A stretch of DNA of 52,711 bases from a virus. Shown piece by piece: positions 11,101-23,500 of the stretch. Made by a program: the position numbers and the translations under genes. The notes under the pieces are model-generated. The model searched no databases and had not been told where the DNA came from. It saw only the letters and a list, made by a program, of their open reading frames with translations. Numbering within the stretch: position 1 is the stretch's first letter; every line of letters begins with the position of its first letter. The DNA is taken from IMG/VR virus record IMGVR_UViG_3300031787_000170, positions 1 to 52,711 of that record. One strand, given 5' to 3'.

Positions 11101-11507
11101 AGCAATTTAAATCTGATGATATGATGAATGCAACAGGTTTTAATTTTACATTAACTCCTGATAGAGATGGATCTACACCTCAATCTATGCCTAGTACAGT
11201 GAGGCTTAATTTAAAATATAATGTTCGTATAAACGAAATAGATCCTAAAACAAATGAAATGAGAACAAGACTTGAAGAAAGACAAATTACTGATAGAATA
11301 TTTAGTCTTCAAGAAAAAACTCCTGATGAAATTGTTTTTGAAATACAAAAGATTTACTATGATAATTTAAAAGCTAATTTTGATCTACAACAAAAGTATG
11401 AAGAGTATTTAAAAAATAGAAAAAATACTCAAAATACTGGAGGAGGGTCGCCTTCAATAATTAGTAGAGATTTGTTTTTTAATCAAAATGGAATTAATTT
11501 AAAATAA
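8193..11507 (+). CDS. Large virion cargo-type protein, function unknown
   Basis: A 1104-residue protein with no recognisable enzyme motif. Its start (MATYIPNITDVFPEPYIYKP) and the following helical region of short repeats rich in Gln, Tyr, Lys and Ala resemble the large proteins placed next to the RNA polymerase gene in crAss-like phages. I use that only as a family-type resemblance. A Gly/Ser-rich linker near residues 430-440 separates a helical, partly coiled N-terminal half from a more mixed C-terminal half. There is no signal peptide or clear membrane segment. The gene sits between the Gln-rich cargo gene and the polymerase polyprotein, 20 bases before the latter, which suggests co-transcription and possibly co-packaging. 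The start is supported by the preceding AT-rich leader and the absence of an earlier in-frame ATG. Confidence 0.7.
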   Translation: MATYIPNITDVFPEPYIYKPDLAFYDKMLQRKTALYEEGISKARSAWESVLNAPLSNKYNIQIRDEYIKQARANLQKMAGFDFAQPQNVAAARGIFAPFWEDNFIVKDAQLTKAYQNEFQTLESWKNSDDPKIREQYSGVVAKDLQNGLDVLINANRTDDDFSKVQKRKAIPFTNIEKYLNEVAGKDGLKIVWDETSADGAYLISTENGERSKKHFATWAESMIGNNFYEQFSVTGRVEKEERYKQYKNQFPNLTDAQIYEKMADDVVGEFDKGYQKRKNNVAVEIARINGLLNALPKNLTPEYQQAALQYQKQKAELLGKSNAIDKEYEINFPKNYQAQLKNNIILNPEGFFGKLAKQRLVDNWSTGVSSLESRKIKPNETYFKAQEAQLNQRKFDLDVLNYELNKQEAEWKRDQDLWERANPNKKTDGSGGSGGSSGVTTNALGQLVDKKGNVLTEPIKGIETVTGGRYLGLGTTNVIEQGTAAEIFDRRQKELFYSSYNLAFSPDGLLYFAKNGLGLTDAEVASISSAFDNELRGGLFNPGAPDYKFTPEQAAASKKLEKLLIENKYVKEAGITKLTGPGTMRNALIAYTQGYLKDRMDEAKNHIGADGKPQPLDFMLTAQEQKALINYNVAKTNLEVYLANEENRKQILDKYAKTNPAEANKYFTKKNDGTYELLTSEKLAQISEVKAFKDFTFTTYAGVPIIGANLPIQVPNMFNIKLKPEAIAQAIFNNKFSYKIIGGYKTPVSTDPTALKSIQIEMNGETLYAQEKDLLKLKQTIDNFTDKFGEPWDFRKNYNKVYNSVVPSLQFFSSQTGKVGTNFSYLFDPEKSTRDGDKAFALFQEVLEPANAEVYIEESNGTIREATIPEMAAIRKLQQNEKQTEQYFGGFKYNTAGGGLIAGRANISVDFGAITDGSKIVLGTEKLTDLAGKKFVFAINEGSPSLGPNLRDMPKNSGYYIYQTLLRGKQFKSDDMMNATGFNFTLTPDRDGSTPQSMPSTVRLNLKYNVRINEIDPKTNEMRTRLEERQITDRIFSLQEKTPDEIVFEIQKIYYDNLKANFDLQQKYEEYLKNRKNTQNTGGGSPSIISRDLFFNQNGINLK

Positions 11508-11526
11508 ATAAAATTAATATAAAGAT

Positions 11527-14500
11527 ATGGATTTTGGTACTGGTATAATTCCTGAACAACTACAAGGTGCATATTTAAGTGAGCCTGAACTTCCACTTCC
11601 AGATAGAGGTCCAGATATGTTGGATCTTATTAATACTAGTATTAACGATGGTTTTGGATATCAACCACCAGCTCAACTTGATCCAGTAGAAAAAGGTTTG
11701 CAATCATTTGAAAATAAAGCACCTTCAGGCACAGCTATGGCTGCTCCTGTATTTTTTGATTGGGATAGATCTCAAGTAGAGAGATATACTAGTAATACAC
11801 GTGACTTTGCCCAACTTGGTTATAATCCATATCTTGGTCCTCAAAATGAATTTGCATATGCTAAACGTCAAACATGGGGTGATGTATGGGGTAATGGATT
11901 AACAGGAATGTTTAAACTTGCTGGGAATACATTTGTTGAAGGATGGAAAGGATGGGGTAATCTAATTGATGCTATATGGAGTACAAATTGGGATGAAGCT
12001 AAAACAGATTTAATAGGTTCACCTGAAGATTTATTAGAGCAAGATAGAGCTACTAAAGAAATAATGAATAAATATGCCATTTATAATTTACCTGAATATG
12101 AAGAAGGCATATTTAATAGGAAGTTTTTTGGTGACATGCTTCAGCAATCAGGATTTGCTCTTGGAACTATAGGTCAATTTCTTTCTGAAGAACTTTTAAC
12201 TTTAGGTTTATCTACAGAATTTTCAGTAGCTAAACTTGGTTTAAGTGCTCCTAAGTGGGCAGGTAGAATAGTTACCAAAGCTGATATTGCCAAAGATATG
12301 GTAAAATTAGGTACGCCTATTTGGAAGTCAAATAGTATTCCTGAGTTTCTTGTAACAGGAGCTCGTAAAATAATACCATTTGTTGATACAGGATATGCAC
12401 TAGCTAAGTATGGTAAAGCAGGAGCTGGAGCTTTGCAACTAGGTGCTATTGGATTAGGTGGGGTGAGACGTTTCTTATCAGAAGCTAATATGGCAATGAC
12501 AGAAGCTAGAATGGAAGCAGCTGGTACATATGGTGATCTTTATACTAAACTATACGATGAAGAGTTATTTAAAACAGGTGAAGCTCCTACACCTGATAAA
12601 TTAACTGCTATAGAACAAATAGCTAAAGATGCAGCATTTGATAACTTTCAAGTAAATAGTGGTATTTTAATGCTTGCTAATAGACTTCAATTTGATAACT
12701 TATTTACCAAGTTTTCTTTTGGTAGAAAAGTGTTAGGTGAAGGAACTTCTGAGTTTGCTGAAGATGTTTTAAAAGTTTCTGGTAAAGCAGCTGCAAAAGA
12801 AGGTGTTGGTAAATCATTAACTAAAGTGTATGAAAAAGGTACATTAGGAACTTTAGGTTTGTTTTCTGAAATTTCTAAAGATTTTGGTGTTAAAAAAGCA
12901 GCTTGGGAAGCAACTAAGTCTGTAGGTAGAAATGTATTTAAATGGGAAGCAAGTGAAGGTATTCAAGAACTTTTTCAAGAAACATCAAATAAAGCTTTAC
13001 AAGATTATTATTATGATTTGTATCATGGAGCAAAAGGTTCTGAATTAACTGACTACATAAGTAAAGCTGCTAAAGAACAGTATAGTACACAAGGCTTAAA
13101 GACATTCTTAATGGGTGCTTTAACAGGTAGATTGTTATCACCTATTAATTTTGCTGTTGGTAAAGCAAAAGAAAAAATAGGCAGTGATCCACTACAAGTA
13201 AAAGAAAGAAAAAAACAACTTACAGAAAGTATTCAAGCCCTTAATGCTTTTTATGAAAATCCTAATAAGTATCTACCTGAGCATATAGCTAATGTCAAAG
13301 TGCAGAACAAAACTGCACAAAATATGCAAGAGGCTATTGCTAATAGAGATGCATATGTTTTTCATAATAATAAAGATTCAGCATTTGCTAAAATGATATC
13401 TGCTGCTATTAAGACAGATATGATTGATGGTGTTATTGAAACAATTCGTGCCTACGGGGATGCTTTTAATGATAATGAATTTAAAGAAGCTTTTGGATTT
13501 GATAAGACAGAAGAAAACGTAGCTTCAACTAAAGAATTCTTTAATAAGATTGCTGATAATGTTATTGATTTTCATAAAACATGGAGAGATTTAAAAAATC
13601 GTTTTGGTGATTTAGTTATTCCTGAACTTTATAAAGAAGGTACACCTGAGAGAAAAACAGCATTAAGAGCTAAACGAGCTTTGGATGATGCTATTGAAGT
13701 GCTTGCCACAGTTGATTACAAAGCTAGAAAAGCTACAATGCGCGCTGGAGAATTGCAAGTTAAAATGGCTGGTGTTCCTGTATTAGGATCTACAGCAGCT
13801 ATAGCATTTAGAAATATTGGCGCTACTAAAAATACAGAGGCAGAAATAGATCTTCTAAAAATGGAGATTAAAAATTTAGAGTCTCAAGAAACAAAAGACA
13901 ATGCAACAAAAGATTTAATAGAAGCAAAAAAAGAACAATTAGCTAGTTTAGAAGAATGGAAAGAAAACTATTCTCAGTTAGCTAACATGGAACGCGGAGA
14001 TAAGTTAAAATCTGATAAAGCTAAAAAAGCTTTAGTTACATATTTAAATTCTAAAAATAAAGAATCTAAAATTGATATTGTAATTAAAGAAGATCAGTTG
14101 GATGAAATATATACTAATTTATTAGACTATATTGAATTAAATAAAGATAATAAAGAATATATTGATGCTTATAATAAATTGGCCAATCCAATTGAGTTTG
14201 CTAAAATGCAAGAAAGAATAACTGATGCAATTATAGCTGTTGAGAAAAAGAAATTAGAGGAGCATTTAAAAGAAATAGAAAAAAATGCTGGAGTTGAAGA
14301 TGATACACCTAAAGCAGTAACAACAATTGTTACAAAAGACAAAGAAGGTAAAGAAGTAACATTTGAAATAAAAGAAGGTGAGAATTATATAACTGAATCA
14401 AGTCCTAAAAAACGTATATATAAAGGAAAAGTACCAGTAATACAATATGATCAAGATATAATTAAAATTGTATCTATTGATGATAGAGGTATTAGTTTTA

Positions 14501-17500
14501 CATATAATGATGAAAAAGAAGTGATAATAATGTCAGTGGATGAGTTTTCACAAATAGGAAAACTTTATCCATTAAGTTCAATGACAGATCATGAACGTAT
14601 ATATTTTAAAAATAGAGATGTTGTATTTGATCTAAATGTATTTAAAAAGACTGGTAAACCACATTATACAAAAGGTAAATATGCTAACAAAGATTTTAGT
14701 TCTACAGGAATAAATGTTAAAGCTCGTTTAGAATTAATTAAAGAAAATGGAGAATATGTTTTAAAAATTGTTTATATAAACCCTGTAAGAAATGTTAAAG
14801 AATCTATTTATTATAATGCAGAATATCTAAAAAAATATGCTAGTAATAAAAAAGATGTTTTAGATATAACAGAAAGTGAAGATGAAGTTGTTAGTAGAAG
14901 AACAGAAACTAGAAGACAGTCGCAATTAAAAATGTTAAATGAAGCTCTTGAAGATGTTATGTCTAAGAGTGATAAATTGTTGGTAGATAGAAATAAAAAT
15001 GAAGAAGAATATAATAAAATTAAAAAAGAATTAGAAGATTATATTGCTGAAATAGAATTAATTGAAGAAGAGTTTCAAAATAAACCTTATGTAAGAGGTA
15101 GAAAGTCTAAGGTGAGAATTGAACTTGAACAACGTAAAGAGGTATTGATAAATCTTGTTCAAAGTGCTGAGCGATTAATTGAGAATTTACAAATTCAAAG
15201 TCAAGAGTTACAAAAACAACAAGATGTACTAAATCAACTTTTAGAATATTATTTTGAAGGTATTGAAGAAATTGAACAATCTGGTCAACCATTTACAATG
15301 GTTGATGGTAAAATTTACACATCTGAACAAGAAAGATTAAATGAAGCTCAGCAACAAGAAATAATTAAACCATCAAGAGGTATTACTACAGATCAAATTA
15401 GTGGTATGCTTGATGAAACTGAACTTGAATTAGATTTAGTTAATGAAAGAATATCTATTCTTCAAAACATGATTGATTATTCTAATAAACTATTAGAAAG
15501 AATTAATCGTGTTACAGATTTATTTGATACGCTTGCAGGTATAAACGATAAAAAACAGCTTCTTAATCAGCTTGTTCTAATGAAAAGACAAGAGAAAGAT
15601 GCTGATAATAAAAAAACAATTCAGAATATTATTAATTCATTAAATGATGGCGACTCTATGGAGTTGGCTTATATATTTGAATTAGTAGATAGAGTGGTTG
15701 ATTCTAAAAAGGAACTTAAAGAGTTATTGGAACAAGCTAGATATCTTCAAGATAGATATGATAGACTCACTTTAGCCTATCAACAGAGAGGTGAAATTTC
15801 AGCTCTTGAAAAAAGAATTGGAATGCTTCAAGCTGTTCAAGAAGGAATTATTCTTGGTTATAATTTAATTCAACAAAAAGAAGGAATAATAAAACAAGAA
15901 GGAAATAAAATAATAACAAAACCAAATTCAGTTCCTGTAAAAGATGAAATGATTCAAGGAGTAGATGCTCTTTTTAGTACAGAACCTATTATAGATATTG
16001 CACCTGGTAGTGAAGAAGAAGCAGAAACATTTAAGCAAATGGAAGCATTTGCTCCTATATTAGATGAGAATGCTTTATTTAAAACAGCAGGTAGGCATTT
16101 TGCTGATAAAAATGATACACAAATTACATCACCACAAGAAGCTAGATTTTTTAAATTTAGTGAAACAGCTAAACTTAGTGATGAGAATGGGTCTGTGTTT
16201 TATTTAATGCCTGTTACAAAAGACTCAAAGGAGTTTCAAGAATTAAGATCTGAAGGATTTGAGGATGATATTAGACTAGTTGTTGTTAGAAGAGATGCAA
16301 TGGGTAATTTTAAACCAGTTGGAATGGATGGGAACATACTTGAAAATCCCACTAAAGAGAACATGGTTTATACAGGAATGCATGGTAGTAAAGAGTTGTT
16401 AGGTGATGATGCTGATGCTACATATGAGTGGTTAAAAGATAACTTTGCTATATACGATAAGAAAACACAAAAGAATCGTGTAACAAAAGAACAAGCGTTA
16501 GCATTTGCAACTTATTTTAAACAAGTACGTAATGCTATTAAAGAAAAGGTAAAAGCTGGTGAAACAGTTGTATTACCTATTATTGATAAAAGTCCTGGTA
16601 TATATAATAGAGAACCATTGGTAGGTGGTTATGATGAAGATGGTAATCCTACACCTCAACGTCCTCAAGAGCTTTCTTTAGAAGGTAGACTTATAGAAGA
16701 CAATCCTGATTTTACAAATCTTAAACATCCTGATGGTAGACCTGTAAGAATTGTAATTAGTAAGAACGATACTAGGGTGAAAGCAGGTAGAGCCATGGTT
16801 GTTAGACCTGGTGAACCTCCTATTGTTGTTTACAATCGTAAGTTTACAGCAGAAGAACAAGAGAATGTAATTAATATATTAAAAAGACTTTCAGAATTAT
16901 TCATTCAAAAGAATTCTGAATTAGGACTTAATGAAGAGCAACTTGCTGAGTTTCAAACAGCTTTAAGATATTTGCAAGGTGTTACATATTGGTCTCCTGT
17001 TCAAGAAGGTAAAAAACCAAGTCCTTTTCAACTATCTGTACAGAGTGGATTAAATATTGGCTCTACTAATATTTTATTTACAGCTGACTCTATAGAAAAA
17101 AATAGAGATAAAATATTAGAAGCTCTTCAATATCATAAAGTTAATAATACATTATTAAATGATAAGAACAAAACAGAGTCATTTTATGATGTTAAAGTGA
17201 TAGATGGTAAGATAGTTAGAGGAAAACAATATGTTAACTATCAACATTATCTTTTAGCTGAAAGACCTGGTGGATCAGTGTTATACACTAATATTAAACC
17301 ATACACATCTCCTTCAGAAAATAAAACTGAGGCTCAAAACTATCAACTTAAAAATGTTTATTTTAAATATGATGCTTCAGGATTTGTAGCAGAACCTGTA
17401 CAAGCTGCTGGTGATCAACCCACTACAACACCAAAAAGCATTAAGCAATATTCTTTATATCAAAAAGAAGTAAGAGCAGATGATGGATCTATATTTTATA

Positions 17501-20500
17501 ATATTGAAAACAACATTCCAAAAGAAGGTAAAGTTACATTTGTAACTAGACGTAGAAATGGAAATGAATTGTATTTACACACTGAATATAAAAATGGTAA
17601 ATATGAAATATTTCAAGTTATAGATGAAAAAGGAGAAGATCTAACTAATGCAGATTTAAATGGTCAAAAAGTTAAAGACTTCTATCAAGGTGAATTTGAT
17701 AAAAGATTTGAAGCTGTTAATAAATTTTCTCAAACTGTTGCGCAGGGAAAATCTATTCAGTTGGAAATGATAGATAGTTTTAAAGAAACATTTATTCGCA
17801 TAGAAGAATACGCTAAACAAGGAGAAACAGTTAATGATGTTAAGGTGGCTCAAGTTCTTACAAGTCAATCTACTCCTGTAACACCAGTTTCTGTTTCTGA
17901 TGCACAAACTAGAAAAAATAAAGCAATTGCATCTATAGAAAAAGTAACAGATGGATGGAGAGCTATTGCTGATGATCCAGGTGGAGCTTCTGCTGATGAA
18001 TTAATTGGAGATACAAGAGAAGATGTTTTAAAGCAAATTGATGAGAAGTATAAAGATGAAATAGCTTCTACAGCTCCTGTCTTTAATGTAGAAGCTAAAA
18101 GAAAAGAAGTGAGAGCTGCTATACAAAAAGCAGGACAAGGAGAAGGTGGACAGTTCTTTGTAACTCTATCAGATGGTACTAGAGAGTCTGCGGTTAGAAT
18201 ATCTTTAAGTGGTAATGAGCTTGGTATAGGAAATAAAGGAGTAACAGTAGATTTATCAACTATTGTTAAGATAGAAAATCCTGATGGAAGTGTTGTCTAT
18301 GATGTTACTAAAACGTCTGATATAGAAAGAAAACCAGGAATAACTGTTTTACCTAATGGAAACTTAAGAATAGTTGCTTATAGGACTGAAAAAGTTGGAC
18401 CTACTTCTAAAAATCAATTTCAAAGAGGTAAAGGATTGTACTTATCTCTAGATAAACCTTATCCTGGAGAAGAAATATATACAGTTGAGATTGAGATATC
18501 TCCTGAAAATCTATTAGATAGAAAGTTTGGATATGGAAAAATTTCAGAAGATGAGTTTATTAATAAGAAAAATCAAGCAAGACCTTCTTTAGAAACACTA
18601 CATGAGTTTAAACAAAACCTTGGCATTAAAGCTGAAATAGGTTCTATAGATGGGGCTTTACAAAACGAGTTTGTTTTGTTTGATCAAGATTTGATTAATA
18701 AAGCGTTAGCATCTAAACAACCAATTAGTTTAAAATCTACAGCTGCACCTGTTGTTGGTAAAACACTAGCAGCTAGTGGTATTACATTTGATGATTTTGT
18801 AAATCAGAAATATAAAGACTACGTTAGTGAAGCTAGGTCTCAAGGTGCTACACCTTTGTCAAAAGAAGAATACACTACCAAATATAATAAACAATTAAAC
18901 TTAGAATATAAAAGTAAGGTACAAGTATCAGCTCAAACTTCAGCTCAAAATCTTTTGGATATGGCTAAACAAGCTAAGCCAAAAGATGATTATGATGCTA
19001 ATGCAAGGGTGGGTGAAATAACAGCTGCTACTAAAACAGAAGATATTGCTAAGTTTAAAGAGTGGCTTAGTAAGGTGCTTCCTCAAATTCCATTAGATAT
19101 ATTAGATGAATTAGTAGATGGTAAATACATGGGTCAATTCGTTAATGGAATGATTCGCATGTATAAGTTTGCTGAAGAAGGTACAGGTTTCCACGAAGCT
19201 TTTGAAGCTGTATGGAATGCATATCTATCTCCTGAAAAACAACAAGCTCTTATAGATGAATATAAGAAAAGAAAAGATTACAAGTCACAACCTTCTTATC
19301 TGTGGGCTGTAGCAAACTACAAAACTCAAGATGAAAAAAGACTTATAAAAGAAGCTCTTGCTGAAGAGTTTAGAGAATACATGCTTAAAGAAGGTACAGA
19401 AGTAAAAGCAGAATCTCCTAAACGAAACACATTTTTTAGAAGACTCTGGAATTGGCTTAAAAAGATTCTTGGATTAACCAAAGAAAAGGTGGCTGAGATA
19501 GAAGATGAAACTACAAAACTATTTGGTCAAATTGCTAAGGGTGAATTTAAAGATGCTACACCACTACAAAACTTTGATCCTTCTGTTAAACACAATCGCG
19601 CTTCTGTAAGTGGAACCTCTGTAGAGTTTACACAGCAACTTATGGAAGGCTTGACAGCTATATTCTTTAGTAAACTTAATAATGAATCATATAAAGCTAA
19701 GGGATATACTATTGAAAAAATGTTTGATGAAGACAATAACATTTTTGAAGATTTGTTTAAAGCTAGCTGGTCTACAATATTTAACAGGTTTATGCCAGGG
19801 TTAAATGATGTAATGCAAAGAGATGAATTTAAATATGCATCTCCTGAAGTACAAACTGAATTTATAAATCAATATAGAGAATATAGAATAGCTGAAGATC
19901 AAAAAATTGCAAGCAATCTTTATTTTCAAAAAGAACGTGTTTTAAATAGCGAAATATATAATACAGAAGTTAAAGAGCAATTTAAAAATTACCTTTCTCA
20001 GTTTGGCTTGAAATTTAAACAAGTTGAAGATGTTAAGAAATCTGAAGAAGATATTGCTGAAATAGAAGCAAAAGAAGAAAATGCTAATACACTAGGGATT
20101 AGAGATGTTATATATGTAGATCCTACTAGTTTAACTAACCCCACTGTAAGACTTCTTATTCTTTCTCTTCCAGATAATAAAACGGATGAATCAGGAAAAG
20201 TTAGTGATGTAAGAAATAAGTTAAATCTTCCTTCTCTTGTTTCTTATAAACGTAAAATGAATATTCTTCTTAACGAACTTTCTGACGTTGTACCAATGAT
20301 GAGAAAGCAAGAAGATGGTACGTTTAAAAAGACTAGTGCATTAGAAGAAATGTTTAATAAGCTTGATAAGAAGTTTAAAGATCCCATTTATAAATTTAGA
20401 TATAAGGATGGATATCAGTGGATTGAGAACTTAAAATCAAGACTTAAATATGATACATTAAAAAATGGTGGTATTGTTTCTGATGATGATGTTCGTCTTC

Positions 20501-23500
20501 TTGTAGCGTTTGAAACTTCTTTTACAAGAAACAGAAATAATCCTCTTAAAATTATTGTAGGTGCTGATGGTAAAATACGTCACGTTAATGCTGTAAGCGT
20601 TAATACAAAAGAAAAGATACGTGAAGAGTGGAGAAATGGTATTAAAGAGAAGGCATACAAAGTAGATATTTCAAAACTTGATACAGGTGGAATAGTTTAT
20701 ATTAGTCCTGCTAATACAATTGAAATAAACTTAAGTAGTCCAAGACTTACATATATTTTAGGTGCTTCTGATGTAAAAGGACATTTAGGTGCGTTTAATG
20801 CATTAGGTATTAGTCTATCTACTAAACCAGAAAATCTTTCTGAGACTAATAAGAATATAATTAAGAATGCATATAATAGTTTAAAATATGTATTAGAAGA
20901 TGCTGTTAAAAATAATAAAACTATTAAATATGATTCTTTATTTGGAACTGATTTAATAGGTGGTCCTTTAAATGCTCTTCTTGAATTAGAACTAAACTTC
21001 CGTTCAGAAGATACATTGCTTTCTCACCAAACTGCTGATGGTAAAACTCAGTATGCTATTACACTTCCTTCTGAAATATCTTATGTATTGCATTCTCTTA
21101 ATAGTGCAAATACTTTAGAAGAGTTTATTATGTCCAACCCACAATATGGTACAGTGGTTGGGGATATTATAAAGTTAAATCCATATAACTCTACGTCTGA
21201 AATACTTTCTCCTGGTGGTATTGTATTTGATGCTAAGGGAAGAAAAAGAGAAGGTGTTAAAATAGATTATGAGTATATATCAGGTATGGCTGCAGAACGT
21301 GAAAGCGATGGTGAGAACACTGATAAACTTAACTTTAATGATAAGATTATTCAAGAAATCTATCACATACTAAGAGGATCTTATTTCACTGTAATCAATT
21401 CAGATAAGTCTAGTGAGTTTGCAGTTAAAATGGGTCACTTTGTAAAAATGAGTGAGATATCTAATCTTGGTTTAATTGAAGATAAGTATATCAATGCTCT
21501 TAAAGCTGAGGTGATGCATGCTTTAAGATTTCATTTCTATCCTAATAATATTCAGAATCATCAAGATAGAATACTTGAGCTTGGACATTTTTCTAATATC
21601 CCTGGACTAGAGAAAGGATCAAACCTTCGTAATTATTTTGAAAAACTTGTTAAGGATACTAAAATAACTAAAAGAACAAAAATTGAAAATGCTACATTAA
21701 TATTTGAAGCATTAACAGAAAACTTTGTTAGCACGGTAAAGAATGAAGGTATATTAAAAGATTATGTTGAATCTCAAGTGAAGGAAACAAAACAATGGTT
21801 GGTAAATAAAGAAATAGTTAAAACTGTTGAAATTGATGCAGGGGTCACTGTTATAAATGTGCTAAACAGATTTAAAGCTCTTGGTATTCCAAAAGATGCA
21901 GATGCTATATCTGGTATTAACACTAAAGAAATGAGTGAAGCGGAGTTTAACAAACTTGCTAGATTCCTCGTTGTAAATAGACAACTTGCTGTATATGAGC
22001 AACATAAGTTGTTTTATGGTCATCCTGCATTATATAAAGACTTAGCTAAACGTTCTAGTGGTGCTAATTCTCAAAAGAATGTTATAAGCGAAAATCCTCA
22101 TGTTATTTCTTGGATGGAACAAAACAAACCTCGTTATGATGGTAGAGTTCGTGATGCAGATAATCCTGTAATGAGAAGTATATCTTATGCTGATCCAAAG
22201 GTGACAAGTCCTTATTTAAAATATATTGCTGAAGAATTGTTCAAAGATATTTCTACTAAGGTTGATAAGAAAAGAGCAGAGCAATTGATTGGTGCTAAGT
22301 TTAATGAAGATGGTTCTCTTAAATCTATAGTAGGGGGTAAAGGAACATATATTAGTTCATATATTAATATGGATGAAGCTGATGGTCAAGCAATGATTAT
22401 GCCTGATTATTTTAGAGATATGTTATATCTATCTGGAATGTTATCAAAAGAACAAGAAGCATTATTGGATTATGAAAATGCTTTAGAAATAATTGATCGT
22501 TCTGATAAATCTCATCCTTATTATAATCCTAAATACACTAAAGAACAAATTCAAAAAGCTAAAGAAGTTCTTAGTAAACCAAAACCAGAAGCTATTCTTC
22601 AAGTGTTAAAACCACAAGGTTTTGGATTTCAAAACACTGATGGAATGTCCCATATTAATTTCCTTAAAAACTCAGTGTTTCCTTTAACTTGGAGTAGAGT
22701 GAAGAACAATCCAGAGATGATGTCTAAATATATTGATGCTAAAAATCAAGGTGTTGATATTATTGACTTTGGATCAGGACATAAAGTGGGTGCAATGACT
22801 AAACCTAATGGAAAGCTTACACCATTTTATAATGAAGATGGAACTATATCTAAAGAAGTTCCCATCCTGCAAGATATATTCAGTAAATATTTTGGTATAC
22901 AGGTATCTACCCCTGACTATGCTAAAAATGTTGTAATCTTTGGTAGCCAGATAAGAAAACTTATTCTAAGTGATCTTCCTGAAAGTCTTAAGCCTTATGC
23001 AGAAGAATACAAAAATGTATTAAATGCTTTATTAGATATTGAAAGAGAAGCTCTTTTACAAGAGCTTGGATTAAAACAAAATGAAGATGGTTCATACGAT
23101 ATTGAGAATGTTGGAAAACTAATGGAAACATTACGTCAAGAAGCTATAAAAAGAAATCTTCCTGACAATGTGGTTGAAATGCTTGATACATTTATAGATG
23201 ATAATAAAGAAGTACCAAAATATCCATTAGATGCAAACCCAGCTAGAGAACGTATTGAATCTGTTTTAAATTCACTAGTTGACAATAGAATTATCAGAAC
23301 AGAAATGTTTGGTAAGGCTAATGTTCAGGTGTCATCTACATTGTTTGCTCAGGGTAGAAAGCTACTTTATATAAAAGACGGAGTGTATCAAAATGTAGAG
23401 GATTACTCTAAACTTTCAAAGAAAGAAAAAGAATCTGTTACAATATCTTCTAGTAATCTTAACTTCTATAATACTGATTACGGTAGATACATTGAAGTGT